Source of the DNA: Psychrobacter immobilis
GTDB taxonomy: Bacteria > Pseudomonadota > Gammaproteobacteria > Pseudomonadales > Moraxellaceae
Direction: 5' to 3'
NCBI RefSeq assembly: GCF_904846065.1
Contig: NZ_CAJGZV010000001.1
Span: forward strand, 2,790,001-2,854,000
Length of the DNA stretch: 64,000 nucleotides
The first letter of the stretch is position 1, and every line of letters begins with the position of its first letter. The notes under the pieces are model-generated. The model had not been told where the DNA came from. It worked only from the letters and a program-made list of their open reading frames with translations, and did no database searches. Positions 1 to 9,147 of the stretch are shown here, piece by piece. The position numbers were made by a program, and so were the translations under genes.

Positions 1-160
1 TGTAATCATCGTTGATCAGTTTGCCTGCTGCATCTAAAGCAAAGCAGCTGATGTCCATCTCTATTGGGCTTTGACGAGTGAACTTAAGCGTGATTGGTGC
101 GGTATCGTCAATGGCAAGATTGCTTAAAGGCGCGCGTTGTCCGATGGTGAGATGGTTCAT
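1..160 (-). CDS. TerD/TerA-family stress protein, N-terminal part (runs off the window)
   Basis: The reverse strand reads 53 codons from an ATG at 160 and stays open to the window edge. The start is preceded by AAGGA at a good distance. The visible protein begins MNHLTIGQRAPLSNL and contains SPIEMDISCFALDAAGKL followed by INDDY. This is the opening beta-strand pattern of the TerD domain (hydrophobic-x-D-hydrophobic-S-x-F-x-L-D-x-x-G-K). Proteins of this family (TerA, TerD, TerZ) are calcium-binding stress proteins of tellurite, phage and colicin resistance clusters. The exact member cannot be decided from 53 residues; TerA-like is my guess. It lies 110 bp downstream of the SIR2-type gene on the same strand. 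Confidence 0.65.
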   Translation of the reverse strand, partial: MNHLTIGQRAPLSNLAIDDTAPITLKFTRQSPIEMDISCFALDAAGKLINDDY

Positions 161-270
161 GGTGTTCCTTACGTTAGCGTATTATTCATTTAAAGATAAT
201 AGACTAATTACTGATGTTAAAAAACTGTAGAAAATATAATGAAATAACAATCTATTTTCTTCAAAATAAT

Positions 271-1793
271 TTAAACATCAATGCGATACTGCATATAATC
301 ATAGATGCAGAGTAGCTTCCTATACTCCGTGGACATATTATTTTTATTAGCTAAAAGATACTCCTTAACATCTTCAAGAATAATATTATTATTCAATACA
401 GACCAATATAAAGCTCTTTGCTTTCTACTTTTTACTATACTATCGTCATTAATTATACTATCTATATCCTTATGCCTACTGTGACAGCTGCTTTCGGTTG
501 TCAATGATTCACTTAACTCTAATACCTTTTCCTTTTGTCTCGCTTGCAAAACACCATCACTATCTATTGTTGAGTTTATATATTTAAACCCAAATATAGG
601 AAACCATTCCGACTTACTTATACTATGCTTATCTACTAATTCAAGAATCTGCTCATTAGATTCATCTATAATGTCAAAATAGTTAGACATAAGCTCTGCT
701 TTGTTATGAAACTCATATCTAATAGTTTTCTTAGATCCTATAGCTAAAATTTTATCACTATTCTTTAAGCCTTCTAAATCTTCTGTAATTTGCACTTGGA
801 TACTACCACCTGCATTAATCTCTTTGACGATATTTTGAACTTTCCTTATATCCATAGCAGATACTGGTAAATTTAGCTTGGAAATAGCCTTATAAATAGC
901 TTCATAATTATCTGTTTTCAGCTTATTAATTCTTATTAGATTAACATTGTCTAGCTGTATATCATGAGACGATATAATATCGTTCTCAGAGTCTTTTTCA
1001 TACTCAACTAACAGAAATCTAGATCTTATCTTTTCAGCTTGTTCAGTGTTTGGTCTTACATAAGTAAAAATAGTTTTCAATATATTTTTAATATTTTCGT
1101 CGCTTACACTATATCCTAAAAATATAATAGGATTATGGATGAATATAGAAAGCAATTGTGCTCGTATTAATTCATACCTTTCATTAAACTCTTTATAATC
1201 TTCACTACTAATTATAATATTTTCACTATCTTCGATACTTCCATGTATTTTATATACAGAACCATATGGATTACTTAATAAAATATCATTACCAATTAAA
1301 GGTGAAAACTCAAATATATCTTCAATCAAGATATCATAGTTTGTCGTAATGACTGAAGCAATATTTTTTCTTATTTTCTTATTTTCTTAAACTCTTTAAC
1401 CTCATCTTCATAGCTCTTATTATACGATAAGTCTTTAACCAAGCTTGTTAAATACAGCTTAAACCTACTAATAGAATTACCATTTCGCATACTTTCATAA
1501 AAACTATCGTTCAAATCTTTAAAATCACCAGATCTATTTTCAGGCTTTGAAACAAAGTCATTAAATTCTTTTTCTAGTATCGATGCTATTTTTGGATAGT
1601 CAAAATTTCCATTTACCTTAGAGTTATGCTTTATATCTAAATAATTTTCATCGTTACCAAAAAGGTCAAATGAAATTTTCTCTAGTAACTGATCCCATGT
1701 GAATGAATTATCCAAATATCTTAAGCTAATTCCTGTACCAACAAAAAGCACAGGGTGGTTATTATAGTCATTTATAAATTCGCTAATAATCAT
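271..1793 (-). pseudogene. SIR2-family (SIR2_2-like) probable NADase, disrupted by an 8-bp tandem duplication
   Basis: Two reverse-strand reading frames, 1793-1371 and 1329-271, together make one SIR2-like protein. The first has VLFVGTGISLRYL (Rossmann NAD-binding GxGxS, residues ~19-23). The sequence just before the second frame's first start-like codon encodes NIASVITTNYDIL, the classic SIR2 TTNYD motif. The second frame then has KIHGS (catalytic His ~181) and IFLGYSVSDENI (~224). Removing one copy of an 8-bp unit (ATTTTCTT, 1373-1380 or 1381-1388) joins the frames exactly and gives 504 residues. SIR2-like proteins of this kind are typically NAD-depleting anti-phage effectors; that role is inferred here. 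The start at 1793 has a GGA ribosome-binding site. The C-terminal ~250 residues are not recognised. All catalytic motifs survive, so the break may be recent or phase-variable rather than a decayed gene. Confidence 0.75.
1363..1388. repeat. 8-bp tandem repeat causing the SIR2 frameshift
   Basis: On the plus strand there are two perfect ATTTTCTT units (1373-1380, 1381-1388), preceded by a related ATTTTTTCTT (1363-1372). The array lies inside the SIR2 coding region, between the GxGxS and TTNYD motifs. Two identical units put a TAA in frame; one unit would keep the frame open. Because 8 is not a multiple of 3, the unit count decides whether the protein is full length. Confidence 0.85.
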
Positions 1794-1889
1794 AGTATTT
1801 CCAAATTAAATAGAAGCTTATTTTATGGGTAATTTAAAATCGATATATCGCTGCTAGCTTTTACTTTACCTATAATATTTATATAAATA

Positions 1890-1918
1890 TATAGTCAGTT
1901 TAATATAAAATCGATACA
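1890..1918 (+). repeat. Left terminal inverted repeat of the IS630 element
   Basis: It begins TATAGT and ends CGATACA, and matches the reverse complement of 2767-2795 at about 22 of 29 positions. The stop codon of orfB (TGA, 1895-1897) lies inside it. Confidence 0.75.
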
Positions 1919-2380
1919 GCCCATATCATGAAACAGTTTAGGTAGATTATTCTCCATCCATCCTTGGCGTAGAAATTTAGCCTGTGCCCACTTTTTCTCG
2001 ATAGGGTTCAGATCAGGGCTGTAGGGTGGTAAAAATAAAAGGCGATGGCCGTGTCTATTAAGCAGCTTTTGTACTCGTTTATGAAAGCTTGCGTTATCCA
2101 TTACGATTACGCACTTGGTTTTTAGGCTCGGTATTAGCGTGTACTTGCACCAGTTATAGAATACATCTCCATTGATGTTTTTTTCGAAGTAATCAAGTGC
2201 AAATAGTACTCTTTCGTACAGGGCACCAATGACGTTGGTACGTTTTTTACCTTGCCAGTTGTAGCGATCGATACAAGGCTTACCTATCGGAGCATAGCCA
2301 TAAGGCCTGATGGTCTCATGCTCAAAGCCACTTTCATCCATATAAACAATGGGATAGCCTTGAATTATATAATCACTCAA
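1895..2380 (-). CDS. IS630-family transposase, catalytic DDE domain (orfB)
   Basis: 161 codons carrying the DDE_3 catalytic core: first Asp in IVYMDESGF, second Asp in VIVMDNASFHK, and the acidic third residue in PPYSPDLNPIEKKW. It catalyses cut-and-paste transposition. It lacks its own DNA-binding domain, which is on the overlapping upstream orfA. The correct upstream coding continues in this frame past the ATG (KTLEHPKACLEKRAKYLNHLSD), so the ATG at 2380 is probably not a real start. The complete 278-residue protein needs a +1 frame change from orfA. Alternatively, one extra A has been gained and the element is dead. Confidence 0.85.
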   Translation of the reverse strand: MSDYIIQGYPIVYMDESGFEHETIRPYGYAPIGKPCIDRYNWQGKKRTNVIGALYERVLFALDYFEKNINGDVFYNWCKYTLIPSLKTKCVIVMDNASFHKRVQKLLNRHGHRLLFLPPYSPDLNPIEKKWAQAKFLRQGWMENNLPKLFHDMGCIDFILN

Positions 2381-2393
2381 GTGATTGAGATAC

Positions 2394-2732
2394 TTAGCTC
2401 TTTTTTCCAGACAGGCTTTTGGATGCTCTAGTGTCTTTTTTTTGGCTGATGTTTAATCGTTTTAAAGCATGATGAATGCCGGTTTTACTACAGCCCAGAC
2501 GATTTGCGCGCTCATATTGATAGTCATCAGGATACGCTTTGACATCCTGAAGCAAAGCGTCATCAGGTATTTTAGTCGGGGCTTTATCTCGCCCTTTCTT
2601 AGGCTCTAAGTTCTGTCTCCAGCTATGTATAGTACTGGTGCTAAGCGCGTAAAAAGCAGCAGCTTCTCTAACAGTCAGACCATTATCGATGCTAGACAGC
2701 ACTTGTTTACGATAGTCGATTGAATAAGTCAT
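2394..2732 (-). CDS. IS630-family transposase, N-terminal DNA-binding part (orfA)
   Basis: 112 codons with a helix-turn-helix of the IS630/HTH_Tnp type (VREAAAFYALSTSTIHSWRQ, residues ~21-40) and a second winged or HTH-like part (ERANRLGCSKTGIHHALKRL). It binds the element's terminal repeats. The frame ends at 2394 shortly after a run of eight A on the coding strand (2436-2443). Shifting by +1 anywhere between this run and a second A6 tract at about 2401-2406 continues directly into the DDE domain. A programmed frameshift is plausible but not proven. Confidence 0.8.
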   Translation of the reverse strand: MTYSIDYRKQVLSSIDNGLTVREAAAFYALSTSTIHSWRQNLEPKKGRDKAPTKIPDDALLQDVKAYPDDYQYERANRLGCSKTGIHHALKRLNISQKKDTRASKSLSGKKS

Positions 2733-2766
2733 GGTTTATCTGAATAGTTGATTAGTTTTTATTTAT

Positions 2767-2795
2767 TGTATCGGTTTTATCTGAACTCTACTATA
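2767..2795 (-). repeat. Right terminal inverted repeat of the IS630 element
   Basis: The reverse complement begins TATAGTAGAGTTC and ends CGATACA, mirroring the left end. It lies 34 bp beyond the start of orfA, so the transposase promoter is probably within or next to it. Confidence 0.75.
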
Positions 2796-2963
2796 TCAGA
2801 AAATCCGCGAAGCCATCTATCCCTTACTACTTGATAGCCATCAGAATATTGATTCTATTAAGTACTCACTCTACATTAAAGCTTTTAAATATATATCTAT
2901 TTCAATACATGTTCAACTTATCATTTCAACAGCTTTCGTAGATATATAACTCATTAGAGATAT

Positions 2964-2994
2964 AAAAAAAGCCACCTAATTAGGTGGCTTTTTT
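2964..2994 (-). terminator. Rho-independent terminator, probably the original valS terminator
   Basis: Perfect hairpin with arms AAGCCACCTA and TAGGTGGCTT, flanked by A and T runs, so it can work in both directions. It lies only about 20 bp beyond the stop codon of the valS end remnant. By contrast, no hairpin follows the current valS stop at 3512. This suggests the remnant marks the original valS terminus. Confidence 0.85.
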
Positions 2995-3013
2995 CGTAGC
3001 TAATTTAGAAGTA

Positions 3014-3167
3014 TTACAACGCTTTCAGCTGCTCCATCTGCGCTGTCATCGCCGTCAACTGACCTTCTAGCTCAGCCAGTTTCGCCTTCTCAGCATCGAC
3101 CACTTCCGCAGTTGCTTTGCTGACAAAGCCTTCATTACCTAGCTTACGCAAGATACTTTCAGCTTGC
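3014..3167 (-). pseudogene. Diverged duplicate of the 3' end of valS
   Basis: About 154 bp aligns without gaps to the last ~50 codons of valS at 3512-3665, at roughly 85% nucleotide identity counted by eye. The frame is open and ends in TAA at 3014-3016. It reads [20 protein letters not shown], then a segment identical to valS, then MEQLKAL where valS has MEELKAL. The copy has no start and cannot make a synthetase. Similarity stops abruptly at about 3167, at the stop codon of the small membrane gene. It is read here as the displaced original valS end. Confidence 0.85.
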
Positions 3168-3494
3168 TTAAAAAAACCACTTAAACCCAACTAAAACTAT
3201 CACAGTTACAACCAGTCCCAACCAACCAAATCCCTTTGTTCCTTGTACTGGTATCGTCACATTTATTTCAGGAAATAGAATAGCGCCATACGATACTAGC
3301 GGTAATATCATCAACAAGGTATCAATATGACGATTCGGTGAAAAGTATGGAGGATTTAAACATAGATAAACAAGCACATATACCACCATAAATATAGTGG
3401 CGAAAATGGCATGCTTATCTAATGACTCATGACGATTCCAATAGAAAAATAGAATCGCCATGATCAAGAATGCAAGTATTAAAGTTATGGCCAT
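3168..3494 (-). CDS. Small multi-pass membrane protein, cargo between two valS ends
   Basis: 108 codons. It is strongly hydrophobic with about four likely membrane segments: residues ~2-19, ~30-46, ~58-75 and ~88-106. Charged residues are confined to the loops (NRHESLDKH, PPYFSPNRHID). No family was recognised. The start at 3494 lacks a clear Shine-Dalgarno sequence. It lies 17 bp after the valS stop on the same strand and could be cotranscribed with it. Its stop codon coincides with the junction to the valS remnant, so gene and duplicated valS end probably arrived as one unit. Coding is likely but function is unknown. Confidence 0.6.
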   Translation of the reverse strand: MAITLILAFLIMAILFFYWNRHESLDKHAIFATIFMVVYVLVYLCLNPPYFSPNRHIDTLLMILPLVSYGAILFPEINVTIPVQGTKGFGWLGLVVTVIVLVGFKWFF

Positions 3495-3511
3495 TATAAT
3501 GATTGCTTAGA

Positions 3512-6445
3512 CTACAACGCTTTCAACTCTTCCATCTGCGCCGTCATCGCGGTCAACTGCCCTTCTAGCTCAGCCAGTTTTGCTTTCTCTGCATCGACCA
3601 CTTCCACTGGCGCTTTACTGACAAAGCCTTCATTGCCTAGCTTACGGGCGATACCTTCGGATTGACCTTTCAACTTATCATAGGATTTACCCAAACGTGC
3701 CAGCTCAGCCGTTGGATCGATCAGACCTTTCATCGGTACAAGTACCCGTAGCTGACCGACCATACTTGATGATGACAGTGGTACTTCATCGCCTTCTTTG
3801 ACGATCTCTAAGCTCTCGACTTTGGCAAGCGCTTTGAATTGGTTTTTGATACGTGATAGACGCGCTTCTTCATCGCTAGAGACGTTTTGTAGTAGCACTG
3901 GCAGACGTACGGCATTACCCAGCTTCATCTCACCACGGATATTACGGACGCTAGCGATTAGCTCTTGTAGCCACGCCATATCCGCCTCAACTTGCTCACT
4001 GATTTGTGCGTCGTCCGTTTTTGGATAGTCAGCGACGACGATGCTGTCGGTGTTTTTGCGACCCAGTAGCGGTGCCACTGTCTGCCAGATTTGCTCGGTC
4101 AGATACGGCATGATTGGATGGCTAAAGCGTAGCGCCGTCTCTAGCACGTGCAGCAGTACATAACGGATTTGCGCTTTACGCTCATCAGACACCGAGTCAT
4201 CATTTAGACTGGCTTTGGCAAGCTCAACATACCAATCACAGTATTCATTCCAGATAAACTCATAGATATCTTGGCTGACCATATCGAGACGATACTGAGC
4301 AAAATGCTGATGAATATCGGCAACGGTAGAGTTCAGGCGGCTCATGATCCATTTTTCTGGTAATTCCCAAACGTCAGGGTTGGCCGCTTGATCGATAGGC
4401 TTGGCATTGCCTTCGCTATCGACGCAGTTCATAAGTACAAAACGGCTGGCGTTCCAGATTTTATTACAGAAGTTACGATAGCCTTCGACACGCTTTAGAT
4501 CAAAGTTAATATCGCGACCGGTACTGGCAAGGGATGTAAAGGTAAAGCGCAGCGCATCCGTACCAAAGGCTGGGATGCCTTCTGGGAACTCTTTACGCGT
4601 TTGTTTTTCAATTTTGGCCGCGTCTTTTGGATTCATCATATTGCTGGTGCGTTTTTCTACCAGCGCTTCTAGATCGATACCATCGATTAGGTCAATCGGA
4701 TCTAAGACGTTACCTTTTGATTTAGACATTTTTTGACCATTGCCATCACGGACCAGACCATGCACATAGACGGTCTTAAACGGTACTTGCGGCGTGCCGT
4801 CTTCGTTTTTCACAAAGTGCATGGTCATCATGATCATGCGGGCTACCCAAAAGAAGATAATATCAAAACCTGTCACCAACACGCTGGTTGGATGGAAAGT
4901 ATCCATCACGCGTGGATCAGCGTTGACGTCTGCCCAGTCAAGCGTACTAAACGTCCATAGACCCGAGCTGAACCAAGTATCAAGTACGTCATCATCTTGG
5001 CGCAAGATCACATCATTGCTGAGACTGTATTTACTACGCACTTCTGCTTCGTCACGGGCGACATAGACTTCACCAGTCGCATCGTCATACCATGCAGGGA
5101 TACGATGTCCCCACCACAACTGACGACTGATGCACCAGTCTTGCAGATCGGTCATCCACGACATATACATATTTTTGTACTGCGCAGGGACGAACTCAAT
5201 GCTGCCGTCTTCTACCGCGTCAATCGCAGGCTTAGCAAGCTCTTTAACAGCGACATACCACTGATCGGTCAACCACGGCTCAACGATCGTACCGCCACGC
5301 TCAGCACGCGGCGCTTTGAGTGCATAGTCTTCGATGTCTTCTAGCCAGCCCTGCTCGCCTGCTTGCGCCACGAGGAACTTACGAGCGGCAAAACGCTCAA
5401 GTCCAGCATACTCGCTAGGTGTGGTTTCTAATTCTGGCTCACGCGTTTGCAAGTCAGGATAAACTTCCATCGCTGGCAAAATATTGGCGCGCTCATCGAG
5501 GATGTTAATCAATGGCAAGCTATGACGACGACCCAATTCATAATCGTTAAAATCATGCGCTGGGGTGATTTTTACGCAGCCTGTGCCAAAGTCTTTTTCG
5601 ACATAATCATCAGCGACGATAGGCACGACGCGACCCGTGATTGGTAAAGTAATGGTTTTGCCGACTAAGTGTGCATAACGCTCATCGCTAGGGTTGACTG
5701 CGACAGCGGTATCACCAAGCAATGTCTCAGGACGTGTAGTAGCAACGACCAGATAGTTTTTACCCTCTTGAGTCGTTAGGTCTTTATCGGTGAAATGATA
5801 GCGGAAATGCCATAAGCTACCTTTTTCGTCATGGTTTTCAACTTCTAAATCAGACAGTGCGGTTTGGAACTTTGGATCCCAGTTGACCAAACGCTTACCA
5901 CGATAAATCAAACCATCATCGAATAGACGAACGAACACTTCTTTTACCGCGTTAGACAGACCATCATCCATGGTAAAGCGCTCACGCGACCAGTCAACCG
6001 AGCTGCCTAAACGGCGAATTTGGCTAGTGATATTGCCGCCCGACTCTTCTTTCCATTCCCACACTTTATCGACGAAGTCTTCACGCGTCATATCACGGCG
6101 CTTGAGTCCTTGAGCTTCTAGGCGACGCTCAACGACCATTTGCGTAGCAATACCCGCATGATCCGTACCCGGTTGCCAGAGCGTATTATCACCATCCATG
6201 CGGTGATAACGCGTGAGCGCATCCATGATTGCGTTGTTGAAACCATGCCCCATGTGCAGTGAGCCAGTGACATTCGGTGGTGGCAAGGCGATAGAAAACG
6301 ACTCTTCTTTATCAAACGTCGGCTTAAAATAGCCGCTTTCTTCCCAGCCTTGATACATGCCTGCTTCGACTTCTGCAGGATTGTACGCATTCTCTAACTG
6401 GCTTAAGGCTGCTTGAATAGATGTGGTGAGGTTATGGTTACTCAT
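3512..6445 (-). CDS. valS: Valyl-tRNA synthetase
   Basis: 977 residues, the usual length for a bacterial ValRS. This class I synthetase charges tRNA-Val in the cytoplasm. The HIGH signature is HMGH at residues 64-67 (after PPPNVTG), and the KMSKS loop is in [14 protein letters not shown] near residue 570. Between them is the CP1 editing domain ([15 protein letters not shown]). The C-terminus is the expected coiled-coil arm rich in K, E and L. Start at ATG 6445. The last ~50 codons exist a second time, diverged, at 3014-3167, so the present 3' end may have been replaced by an incoming allele. A T-box or leader was not recognised in the 264 bp upstream. Confidence 0.98.
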   Translation of the reverse strand: MSNHNLTTSIQAALSQLENAYNPAEVEAGMYQGWEESGYFKPTFDKEESFSIALPPPNVTGSLHMGHGFNNAIMDALTRYHRMDGDNTLWQPGTDHAGIATQMVVERRLEAQGLKRRDMTREDFVDKVWEWKEESGGNITSQIRRLGSSVDWSRERFTMDDGLSNAVKEVFVRLFDDGLIYRGKRLVNWDPKFQTALSDLEVENHDEKGSLWHFRYHFTDKDLTTQEGKNYLVVATTRPETLLGDTAVAVNPSDERYAHLVGKTITLPITGRVVPIVADDYVEKDFGTGCVKITPAHDFNDYELGRRHSLPLINILDERANILPAMEVYPDLQTREPELETTPSEYAGLERFAARKFLVAQAGEQGWLEDIEDYALKAPRAERGGTIVEPWLTDQWYVAVKELAKPAIDAVEDGSIEFVPAQYKNMYMSWMTDLQDWCISRQLWWGHRIPAWYDDATGEVYVARDEAEVRSKYSLSNDVILRQDDDVLDTWFSSGLWTFSTLDWADVNADPRVMDTFHPTSVLVTGFDIIFFWVARMIMMTMHFVKNEDGTPQVPFKTVYVHGLVRDGNGQKMSKSKGNVLDPIDLIDGIDLEALVEKRTSNMMNPKDAAKIEKQTRKEFPEGIPAFGTDALRFTFTSLASTGRDINFDLKRVEGYRNFCNKIWNASRFVLMNCVDSEGNAKPIDQAANPDVWELPEKWIMSRLNSTVADIHQHFAQYRLDMVSQDIYEFIWNEYCDWYVELAKASLNDDSVSDERKAQIRYVLLHVLETALRFSHPIMPYLTEQIWQTVAPLLGRKNTDSIVVADYPKTDDAQISEQVEADMAWLQELIASVRNIRGEMKLGNAVRLPVLLQNVSSDEEARLSRIKNQFKALAKVESLEIVKEGDEVPLSSSSMVGQLRVLVPMKGLIDPTAELARLGKSYDKLKGQSEGIARKLGNEGFVSKAPVEVVDAEKAKLAELEGQLTAMTAQMEELKAL

Positions 6446-6709
6446 AATAGAATGTTCTTTTGTTAAAAATGAATGTGATCAGACAAATACGTCGAAAAAT
6501 AAGCAAAATAGTGAATAGAGTGATTTTAACGCAGATGGCAGGATTTTGTTAGATGGTAAGGTAATTTATAAAGCCTGAAGGCAGTTTTTGAGTAAATTAT
6601 TAAACAATCAACAACAGCAATCAGCTGAATACTAAACATAATAGATTATAGTCCTGCTATAGAATAGATCAGATACTAAAATTATTATCTCTTAACCAGT
6701 GAGCTGACC

Positions 6710-7840
6710 GTGCCCCAAGATATTGACAGTCATACCGAACATCAGAAAGATCCGCAGACCTCATATGCAGATTATGAGGGTTTGGCTGATGACAGTCATA
6801 AAGATGGAAAGCAAAAAGGTCAGCAAAAAAACCAGCAAAAAGACTCTCAAGAAAACAGTCCCAATGACAAAGCTAATGACAATGACAACGCCAATGAAAC
6901 AAAAGCCACTGAAGACTTAAAAGAGAATGATCTTCCAGAAGAAATCAGTGACGAAGATAAAGAAACCATCAAAAAAGTCGCTAATGACAATAATGTGAGT
7001 CAAGCAAAAAGCTATGCCAGTATCTTGGTTGAGCAAGTGATGGATGCCAAAGAAACCTTTGAGCGCTCACTTGGCTCGCTATTTACCAGTGCTTTTACCG
7101 CTGGGCTTGAGATTGGCATTAGCTTCTTTATGATTTTATCAGCTTTTGCGCTGTTGAGTAGCGTACTACCAAGCCAATACGCAATCGTGCTAGCCTCCCT
7201 ACTTTACCCAATTGGCTTTATCATCGTCGTCATTGGTCAGTCGCTATTATTCACCGAACAAACCTCACTATTAAGCCTACCTGTGCTTAACAAGATTGAA
7301 CCGTTGCATAAATTGATACGCCTTTGGGGCATTGTCATTGCTGGCAACATCGTTGGCGGCTGTTTGTTTGCCGCATTGATGATAGGTTTGGGTTTAAATA
7401 TGCAGCTGTTTAGCGTGAGCGACATCGACACTTATGCCGAACACATTTTAGGGTTTAGGTGGTGGGTCATATTTGGTAGTGCCATCTTGGCAGGCTGGAT
7501 GATGGGCGTCACCGCTTGGCTTGTGACCTCAGCACGCGACACCCTTAGCCGCATCGTTTTGGTAACGCTTATTACTGGCAGTATTGGTTTTTTAGGATTG
7601 CATCACAGTATCGTGGGCAACATTGAGATTTTTTCTGCCTTGCTATACGGCAATACCGTCAGCTTGGGGCGTTATTTACTGTTTTTAGTAGTGATATTGC
7701 TGGGCAATACCGTCGGCGGCGTGGTGTTTGTGGCAGTACTCAAAAACCGTACCTTCTTATTTCAAATCGAAAAAGTGAAAGAACAAACAGCCAGCGAACA
7801 AGCGGAAGCTAGAAGCAGTATAAATACCCGCCGACCTTGA
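6710..7840 (+). CDS. Formate/nitrite transporter (FNT) family channel, YfdC-like, with long hydrophilic N-terminus
   Basis: 376 residues from a GTG start at 6710. Residues 1-100 are hydrophilic and low-complexity, rich in K, D, Q and N. From ~101 an FNT domain follows (SYASILVEQVMDAKETFERS, then about six membrane segments with small-residue helix motifs such as SAFTAGLEIG and IAGNIVGG). The family moves small anions (formate, nitrite, hydrosulfide); E. coli YfdC is the nearest well-known relative, and its substrate is unsettled. The gene is divergent from valS and converges on the BASS gene, sharing a terminator hairpin. The real start could lie further into the hydrophilic segment. Confidence 0.85.
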   Translation: MPQDIDSHTEHQKDPQTSYADYEGLADDSHKDGKQKGQQKNQQKDSQENSPNDKANDNDNANETKATEDLKENDLPEEISDEDKETIKKVANDNNVSQAKSYASILVEQVMDAKETFERSLGSLFTSAFTAGLEIGISFFMILSAFALLSSVLPSQYAIVLASLLYPIGFIIVVIGQSLLFTEQTSLLSLPVLNKIEPLHKLIRLWGIVIAGNIVGGCLFAALMIGLGLNMQLFSVSDIDTYAEHILGFRWWVIFGSAILAGWMMGVTAWLVTSARDTLSRIVLVTLITGSIGFLGLHHSIVGNIEIFSALLYGNTVSLGRYLLFLVVILLGNTVGGVVFVAVLKNRTFLFQIEKVKEQTASEQAEARSSINTRRP

Positions 7841-7888
7841 TTGGTATTGGTTAATGCTAAATGCTATAAATAGATAATTCACCTATTA

Positions 7889-7928
7889 CCCATAACAAGG
7901 TTCAATATTTAAACCTGTTATGGGTTTT
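7889..7928. terminator. Bidirectional terminator hairpin between convergent genes
   Basis: CCCATAACAAGGTT pairs with AACCTGTTATGGG (one bulged base), followed by TTTT on the plus strand. It lies between the stop codons of the FNT gene and the BASS gene. Confidence 0.7.
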
Positions 7929-7934
7929 CAGCAT

Positions 7935-8858
7935 CTACAGCATACGCGCTGCCAACACGCTATTTTCTATTTCAGATTTTCTCAGCTTATCATGTTGAGC
8001 GCTAAATATGCGCACCAAAATTCCCGCGCTTAAGAACATCACCAAGGTATAAATGGCTGGCATCATCGACATGTCGTAGTTAGATAATAGTGTCAATGCC
8101 ATAAATATCGACAAGGTGCTATTCTGCAAACCGACTTCTAGCGTCACCGAGGTTCTTTGCGCCCAGTTGAGACCGAACCATTTACTACTATAATAACCGA
8201 GCGCCATGGTTGAGAGATTTAATAATACCGATACGGGACCAGTAGCGATAAAGGCGTCGACAATGATATCGCGTTGCACATAGCCCAAAAACAGCACTAA
8301 AAACGTTAAAAATATCACCCCAAATCGAGACACATAGATTTGTGAACGATCGGCAACGGTTGGTGCATAGCGTTTAATCAGCATACCGACACTAATAGGT
8401 ACTATCGTCAGCACCACCAAAGTCAGCATCGTTTTTACTACTGGTAACTCAAACTCACTACCGCTGCCCATAAAATAAATCAATGAAAAGCTCAGCACAA
8501 TGGGAATGGTAAAGACGGTAATCACGCTCGCAATCGCGGTCATCGTCACCGACAGCGCCACATCGCCTTTAGCCAAATAGGTAAATAAATTTGAGGTAGT
8601 GCCACCTGGACACAGTACGAGAAGCATAACCCCGACGGCATACTCTGGGCGTAATGGCATGATATTGGCCAAGGCAAAGCCAATGATAGGTAACAGTATC
8701 AACTGATTGGTCAAGCCAATGCCGACTGCTTTTGGGTATTTTAAAACCCGTTTAAAATCGTTGGTGACGAGGGTCAGACCCATGCCCATCATGATTAAAA
8801 ACAGACAAATAGGAATGATAACTGAATTGACTAACGTGACTATGGCAAGACCTTCCAT
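7935..8858 (-). CDS. Bile acid:sodium symporter (BASS) family transporter
   Basis: 307 residues with about nine to ten hydrophobic segments. The family signature CPGGTTSNLFTYLAKGDVAL is present at ~100-120, with the crossing helix typical of SBF/ASBT-fold transporters. These inner-membrane proteins couple sodium to uptake or efflux of organic anions; the substrate here is unknown. Start at ATG 8858 with AAGGA upstream. The next ATG-like positions lack a ribosome site. It stands alone: upstream is about 290 bp with nothing recognised, and the convergent FNT gene lies downstream. Confidence 0.88.
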   Translation of the reverse strand: MEGLAIVTLVNSVIIPICLFLIMMGMGLTLVTNDFKRVLKYPKAVGIGLTNQLILLPIIGFALANIMPLRPEYAVGVMLLVLCPGGTTSNLFTYLAKGDVALSVTMTAIASVITVFTIPIVLSFSLIYFMGSGSEFELPVVKTMLTLVVLTIVPISVGMLIKRYAPTVADRSQIYVSRFGVIFLTFLVLFLGYVQRDIIVDAFIATGPVSVLLNLSTMALGYYSSKWFGLNWAQRTSVTLEVGLQNSTLSIFMALTLLSNYDMSMMPAIYTLVMFLSAGILVRIFSAQHDKLRKSEIENSVLAARML

Positions 8859-9147
8859 AACTACATCCTTGTAGATAAGAGCTGTTTATAGGTTCATTTT
8901 ATAGATGAATTTTATAGACCGAGTATGCTGATTAAATGACGCCTGATTAGCAATCCTTGCTAAGGCGTATCCTCATAATCAATAGCCGTTAAACACCGAC
9001 AATCAATTAAAAAACAGCAAAAAATAAGACATGATAAAAGCAAGTATATAGGGGTAAAGTCGCCCTTATTTGCTTTATTCAACGACTTATCAGTCAAATA
9101 TGGTTTTTGGGTTTACAGAACGATGACATACCATTGAACAGCAACCT

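Larger units (their letters stand above)
1890..2795 (-). mobile_element. IS630-family insertion sequence
   Basis: An element of about 0.9 kb bounded by imperfect terminal inverted repeats of 29 bp (1890-1918 and 2767-2795, about 22 of 29 positions matching, both inner ends reading CGATACA). It contains an orfA/orfB transposase pair of IS630/Tc1-mariner type. Both outer ends begin TATAGT, which fits insertion at TA dinucleotides as known for the family; the exact edge is uncertain by 2 bp. It sits about 100 bp upstream of the SIR2-type gene and downstream of the duplicated valS end. Confidence 0.85.

Noticed and set aside
271-1793. Thoeris or SIR2-HerA defence system
   Set aside because: Only the SIR2-type protein is visible; no TIR-domain partner and no HerA-type ATPase is next to it.
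6710-7020. Separate small gene for the charged N-terminus of the FNT protein
   Set aside because: The frame runs without a stop into the channel domain and no ribosome site marks a second start.
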